Below the pieces are notes generated by a model that did no database searches, had not been told where the DNA came from, and saw nothing but the letters and a program-made list of their open reading frames with translations. Shown in pieces: positions 5,817 to 8,970 of a stretch of DNA of 8,970 nt. A program made the position numbers and the translations under genes. Location of the stretch: NCBI GenBank assembly GCA_026387555.1, contig JAPLLM010000113.1, forward strand, positions 2,922 to 11,891, read 5' to 3'. The DNA comes from Candidatus Omnitrophota bacterium. Lineage in GTDB: Bacteria > Omnitrophota > Gorgyraeia > Gygaellales > Profunditerraquicolaceae. The first letter of the stretch is position 1. Every line of letters starts with the position of its first letter.

Positions 5817-6669
5817 AAAGAAGAATGTGATAAAGATCATGGCGGGTTTAGTGCTGGCAGGTTTAGTGGCTGCGGGTTTTTATGTGGTGCATAATCTTAA
5901 CCGCGTGACTACAGACGACGCTTATATCGAAGGGAGGATCCATAGCGTAGCTCCTAAGGTCTCCGGCACTGTTTTAAAAGTCAATGTTGAAGATAACCAG
6001 CCGGTAAAAAAGGGAGACCTTCTGGTAGAGATCGATGCGGTGGATTATAGCTTAAAAGTAAATGAGGCTGCGGCAAACATGGAAGTGCGCAAGGCTACTT
6101 TTGAACAGGCAGGCCGCGACCGCGACCGCGCTGAATCTTTGTATAACGGAAAGGTCATCCCTAAAGAAAGATATGAAGCGGCGGTTACCGCTTACAACCT
6201 GGCCAAGGGGCAGTTGGATGCGGCCGAGCAGCAGCTTAAGATTTCCCAGCAGAACTTGCAATATACGAAGATTTATTCTCCGACTGAAGGTTACGTTACC
6301 AAAAAATCAGTAGAGGCCGGTAATCAGATAGCCGCGGGACAGCCGCTAATGGCTGTTATTCCTCTCGATGATATTTGGATCACGGCCAACTACAAAGAGA
6401 CCCAGCTTGAGAAAGTTAAGAGCGGCCAGCGCGTATTAATAAAGATCGATACCTATCCGGACAAAACATTTACCGGAAAAGTGGACAGTATCATGGCCGG
6501 TACCGGGGCTGCGTTCTCGTTGTTCCCTCCGGAAAATGCGCTGGGTAATTACGTGAAAGTCGTGCAGAGGATCCCGGTAAAAATCGTATTCGATAAAAAT
6601 ACCGACCAGGGCCACGTATTGCGTATCGGGATGTCTTGCGCGCCTTCCATTATTACAAAGAATGAATAA
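5797..6669 (+). CDS. emrA: EmrA/HlyD-type membrane-fusion (adaptor) protein of an MFS efflux pump
   Basis: A 290-residue adaptor joining the inner-membrane pump to the outer-membrane channel. The ATG at 5797 has GGAG at 5783-5786 (10-base spacing); upstream ATGs at 5773 and 5781 lack one (5781 is also out of frame). Start and preceding stop overlap by 20 bases. Order of parts: basic N terminus, one membrane helix (about 11-32), TTDDAYIEG 38-46, the first biotinyl-lipoyl half (VAPKVSGTV to KKGDLLVEID), a coiled-coil hairpin (about 86-156), the second lipoyl half, then the barrel domain with the EmrA signature GTGAAFSLFPPENA (235-248) and NYVKVVQRIPV. E. coli EmrA is about 390 residues; the loss is mainly in the hairpin, whose arms are only about 31-34 residues. 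The substrate is not shown by the sequence. Confidence 0.95.
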   Translation: MNIQDPKKKNVIKIMAGLVLAGLVAAGFYVVHNLNRVTTDDAYIEGRIHSVAPKVSGTVLKVNVEDNQPVKKGDLLVEIDAVDYSLKVNEAAANMEVRKATFEQAGRDRDRAESLYNGKVIPKERYEAAVTAYNLAKGQLDAAEQQLKISQQNLQYTKIYSPTEGYVTKKSVEAGNQIAAGQPLMAVIPLDDIWITANYKETQLEKVKSGQRVLIKIDTYPDKTFTGKVDSIMAGTGAAFSLFPPENALGNYVKVVQRIPVKIVFDKNTDQGHVLRIGMSCAPSIITKNE

Positions 6670-8197
6670 GTCCAGCAAATGGATAATCGCATTGGCGGTA
6701 GTATTACCGACCCTCCTTGAAGTAATCGATACTTCGGTCGTAAATGTTTCTCTCGACCATATCCGCGGTTCTCTCTCAGCCGGGATCGACGAAGCCACTT
6801 GGACAATTACTGCGTATCTGGTCTCAAATGCCATAATCATTCCTTTGACCGGATGGTTGAGCCGGGTCTTCGGTAGAAAACGCTATCTTTTGTTTTCGGT
6901 AACCCTCTTTACCGTAAGTTCATTTTTGTGCGGAAGCGCTAATAGTTTAAGCGCGCTGATATTTTACCGTATCGTTCAAGGGATCGGCGGCGGGGCGCTG
7001 CAGCCGATATCGCAGGCTATACTGCTGGAGGCCTTTCCTCCCGCGGAATACGGAATGGCTATGGCCATATTCGGCATAGGGGTAATGTTCGGGCCGATTG
7101 TCGGGCCCGTGCTGGGAGGGTGGATAACTGATAACTGGTCCTGGAACTGGATTTTTTATATTAATATACCTATAGGAATAATCTCTGTATTAATGATCAT
7201 GCTTGTCATCAAGGATCCTCCTTATTTAAAAAGAATAAAAGAGAAGATCGATTATATCGGCTTAGGACTGATCGTGGTGGGCATCGGCTTCCTGCAGGTA
7301 GTCTTGGATAAGGGGCAGCGCGAAGATTGGTTTTCTTCCGCTTTCATCTTGTGGTTTACCGTAATATCCGCGGCCTGTCTCATTGCTTTTGTTTTCTGGG
7401 AGTTAAGGAGGAAGGAGCCTATATTAAACCTGCGGGAATTAAAAAACGTTTCTTTTGCCAGTGCCAACGTTATCCAGTGTATAGCGTTTTTTGTTTTATT
7501 CGGAAGTATCCTTCTCTTACCGTTGTTTGTGCAGCAACTATTGGGATATAATGCTTTTCTTGCCGGGATGGTGCTTGCCCCCGGAGGCATAGCTACCCTG
7601 ATCTCGATGCCTATTGCAGGAAAACTGATACAAAAATTCAACCCTAAGGCGATACTGGCCATGGGGTTGGTTATAACCGCCTATTCCATTTATACCATGT
7701 CCCGATTTAATACCTATGTAAATTTTGAAATCGTGTCATTATCAAGGATAATTATGGGGATAGGGATGGGGATGTGTTTTGTTCCTTTGACAAGCCTGGC
7801 ATTCAGCACGATTAAGAAAGAGGAGATGGGTAATGCCACCAGTATTTTTAGCCTTTTAAGGAATCTCGCGGGGAGTTTCGGGATAGCACTCATGACTACC
7901 CTGCTTGCCAGAAGGGCGCAGTTCCATCAGTTCCGTTTCATAGAAAAACTTAATCCTTTTGATCCGCGTTATCAGCTTGGGGTAAACAAGGCGATGGCTG
8001 TATTGAGTTATAAAACAGGGGAGGCCAGTGTCCAGGGAGCAAACGGAATGATTTATCAGCAGTTGGCTAGACAGTCTAATTTGAACGCGTTTACCGACGC
8101 TTTTTATTTTTCTACCCTGCTCATGCTTTGCGTAGTTCCTTTTGTTTTGCTACTTAAGCGGCCGAAAGATGCGTCTGAAGTTACGATGGTGCATTAA
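6662..8197 (+). CDS. emrB: EmrB/QacA-type MFS drug:proton antiporter (DHA2, 14 helices)
   Basis: A 511-residue inner-membrane transporter expected to export hydrophobic or amphipathic compounds in exchange for protons. It overlaps the emrA end by 8 bases. Family signs are the helix-1 motif EVIDTSVVNVSL (D23), motif A GWLSRVFGRKR (64-74), motif B RIVQGIGGGALQP (103-115) and motif C GPIVGPVLGG (144-153) in helix 5, which marks antiporters. Hydrophobic segments number about 14, as in the DHA2 group. A polar loop of roughly 70 residues lies between the last two helices, in the periplasm, as in EmrB. With the adaptor and channel genes it should form a full tripartite pump spanning both membranes. 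The natural substrate (fatty acid, bile-like compound, phenolic, drug) cannot be read from the sequence. Confidence 0.96.
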   Translation: MNKSSKWIIALAVVLPTLLEVIDTSVVNVSLDHIRGSLSAGIDEATWTITAYLVSNAIIIPLTGWLSRVFGRKRYLLFSVTLFTVSSFLCGSANSLSALIFYRIVQGIGGGALQPISQAILLEAFPPAEYGMAMAIFGIGVMFGPIVGPVLGGWITDNWSWNWIFYINIPIGIISVLMIMLVIKDPPYLKRIKEKIDYIGLGLIVVGIGFLQVVLDKGQREDWFSSAFILWFTVISAACLIAFVFWELRRKEPILNLRELKNVSFASANVIQCIAFFVLFGSILLLPLFVQQLLGYNAFLAGMVLAPGGIATLISMPIAGKLIQKFNPKAILAMGLVITAYSIYTMSRFNTYVNFEIVSLSRIIMGIGMGMCFVPLTSLAFSTIKKEEMGNATSIFSLLRNLAGSFGIALMTTLLARRAQFHQFRFIEKLNPFDPRYQLGVNKAMAVLSYKTGEASVQGANGMIYQQLARQSNLNAFTDAFYFSTLLMLCVVPFVLLLKRPKDASEVTMVH

Positions 8198-8970
8198 ATG
8201 AAAATTTCCCGAAAAAGGCAATTCAGCTGTTTAATAGCAACTATTGTTATTATTTCCGGATGCGCAAGAGCGCGGCACGCCGTCCCGGAAGATTTACTGA
8301 ATAGTGTCCGGGTTTCCGGTATGGAAAATATCAGGGCCTTCAGCGGCCGGCCGAGTGATTCTTTTAAGAAGGATTTTATCGCATTATTGGGACAGGAAGA
8401 GAAAGAAACCCCCGGGTTCCTGAATTTTAAGACCCCTAGGACATATTCCATGCTTGCTATTTCCGGAGGCGCTGCCAACGGCGCCTATGGCGCAGGCTTG
8501 CTTAACGGCTGGTCAAGATCAGGAACGCGCCCGGTTTTTAAGATTGTTACCGGGATAAGTACGGGAGCGATAATCGCTCCGTTCGCGTTCCTGGGGAGCC
8601 GGTACGATGATAAATTAAAGATGTTCTACACAAATTATTCGACAAAAGACGTTATGAGGATCAAATTGCCGTTTATCAATTCTTTTGCCAGCGCGCGCTC
8701 ATTGGAGCTTCGTATCAATGAATATTTCGACAAACAATTACTGGAAGAGATAGCTAAGGAATATAATAAAGGACGCAGGCTTTATGTGGGAACGACTAAT
8801 TTGGATGCGGAGCGCCTTGTCATCTGGGATATGGGAAAGATCGCAGCAATCGGGGACAATAATGCGTTAAAGTTGTTTCGCAAAATAATCTTGGCATCGT
8901 CATCTATTCCTGTTGTATTCCCGCCTGTGTATTTGGATGTGGAAGCCGGCAATAAGGCCTATGACGAGAT
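8198..8970 (+). CDS. Patatin-like phospholipase, lipoprotein, 3'-partial
   Basis: The ATG follows the emrB stop with no gap; 257 residues are visible before the window ends. The N terminus has basic residues, a hydrophobic core and a lipobox ISGC (C22), with Ala-Arg after the Cys and no Asp at +2, which favours the outer membrane. The patatin domain starts near residue 83: oxyanion loop SGGAANGAYGAG (89-100), nucleophile elbow GISTG (S121 at centre), and TTNLDAERLVIWDMG (199-213). The family DGG with the catalytic Asp should come just after the last visible residues (AYDE). In the oxyanion loop the usual third Gly is Ala. Patatins cut acyl esters of phospholipids or other lipids. Placement at the end of an efflux operon suggests a linked role in envelope lipid turnover or in processing the pump's substrate, but this is inference. 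Confidence 0.92.
   Translation, partial: MKISRKRQFSCLIATIVIISGCARARHAVPEDLLNSVRVSGMENIRAFSGRPSDSFKKDFIALLGQEEKETPGFLNFKTPRTYSMLAISGGAANGAYGAGLLNGWSRSGTRPVFKIVTGISTGAIIAPFAFLGSRYDDKLKMFYTNYSTKDVMRIKLPFINSFASARSLELRINEYFDKQLLEEIAKEYNKGRRLYVGTTNLDAERLVIWDMGKIAAIGDNNALKLFRKIILASSSIPVVFPPVYLDVEAGNKAYDE

Noticed and set aside
5394..5840. 148-codon reverse-strand frame across the TolC and EmrA genes
   Set aside because: It mirrors strongly coding + strand sequence and shows no motif, ribosome site or promoter of its own.
6112..6130. CGCGAC-type short repeat in emrA
   Set aside because: It simply encodes an Arg-Asp-Arg-Asp stretch in the coiled coil; too short to be a separate element.
1..8970. Mobile element, CRISPR array, tRNA or phage signs
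   Set aside because: No transposase, integrase, spaced repeats, tRNA-like fold or terminal inverted repeats were seen, and base use is even across the window.

Overview
The window reads as chromosomal DNA from an uncultured Gram-negative (two-membrane) bacterium. A TolC-type outer-membrane channel with a signal peptide and a lipobox-bearing patatin point to an outer membrane. Base composition is moderate and even, AGG and ATA codons are common, genes are packed head to tail on the + strand, and overlapping stop/start codons are frequent. A group 4 hydrogenase-related complex beside such compact operons would fit a lineage such as Omnitrophota or a neighbouring anaerobic phylum, but that placement is inference only; no rRNA or marker gene is present.

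Region 1 (1-1460) is the 3' end of an operon for a membrane-bound complex related to energy-converting NiFe hydrogenases and complex I. It holds a large-subunit gene (HycE/HyfG/NuoD family, 5' end cut off by the window) and, with an ATGA overlap, a small-subunit gene (HycG/HyfI/NuoB family). The large subunit has lost all four Cys ligands of the NiFe centre, while the small subunit keeps its four likely FeS-cluster cysteines. This is the pattern of the hydrogenase-related 'Ehr'-type complexes.

Region 2 (1461-3840) begins with a good sigma-70-type promoter, followed within one short leader by a terminator-like hairpin with a T tract. It continues through a 49-residue Cys/His-rich microprotein, a RhlE-type DEAD-box RNA helicase and a PlsC-type acyltransferase, and ends in a strong intrinsic terminator. 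The microprotein and helicase genes overlap (ATGA), and plsC starts 2 bases after the helicase stop, so the three look like one attenuated operon.

Region 3 (3841-8970) is a self-contained tripartite efflux operon: TetR-family regulator, TolC-family outer-membrane protein, EmrA-type adaptor, EmrB/QacA-type 14-helix MFS pump and a patatin-like lipoprotein that runs off the end. Two ATGA-N8-TCAT palindromes, 20 bases apart, lie on the promoter -10 box and across the regulator's apparent start codon, which strongly suggests autorepression of the whole operon. Neighbouring genes overlap or nearly touch. The logical model is that a toxic or hydrophobic ligand releases the TetR protein and the pump is made; the patatin lipase may act on the same ligand or on envelope lipids.

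The points most worth following up are the uncharacterised Cys/His microprotein coupled to the helicase behind a leader hairpin, the regulator whose start codon sits inside its own operator, the TolC homologue that lacks one helix of its first repeat together with a short-hairpin EmrA, and the patatin lipoprotein built into the efflux operon.
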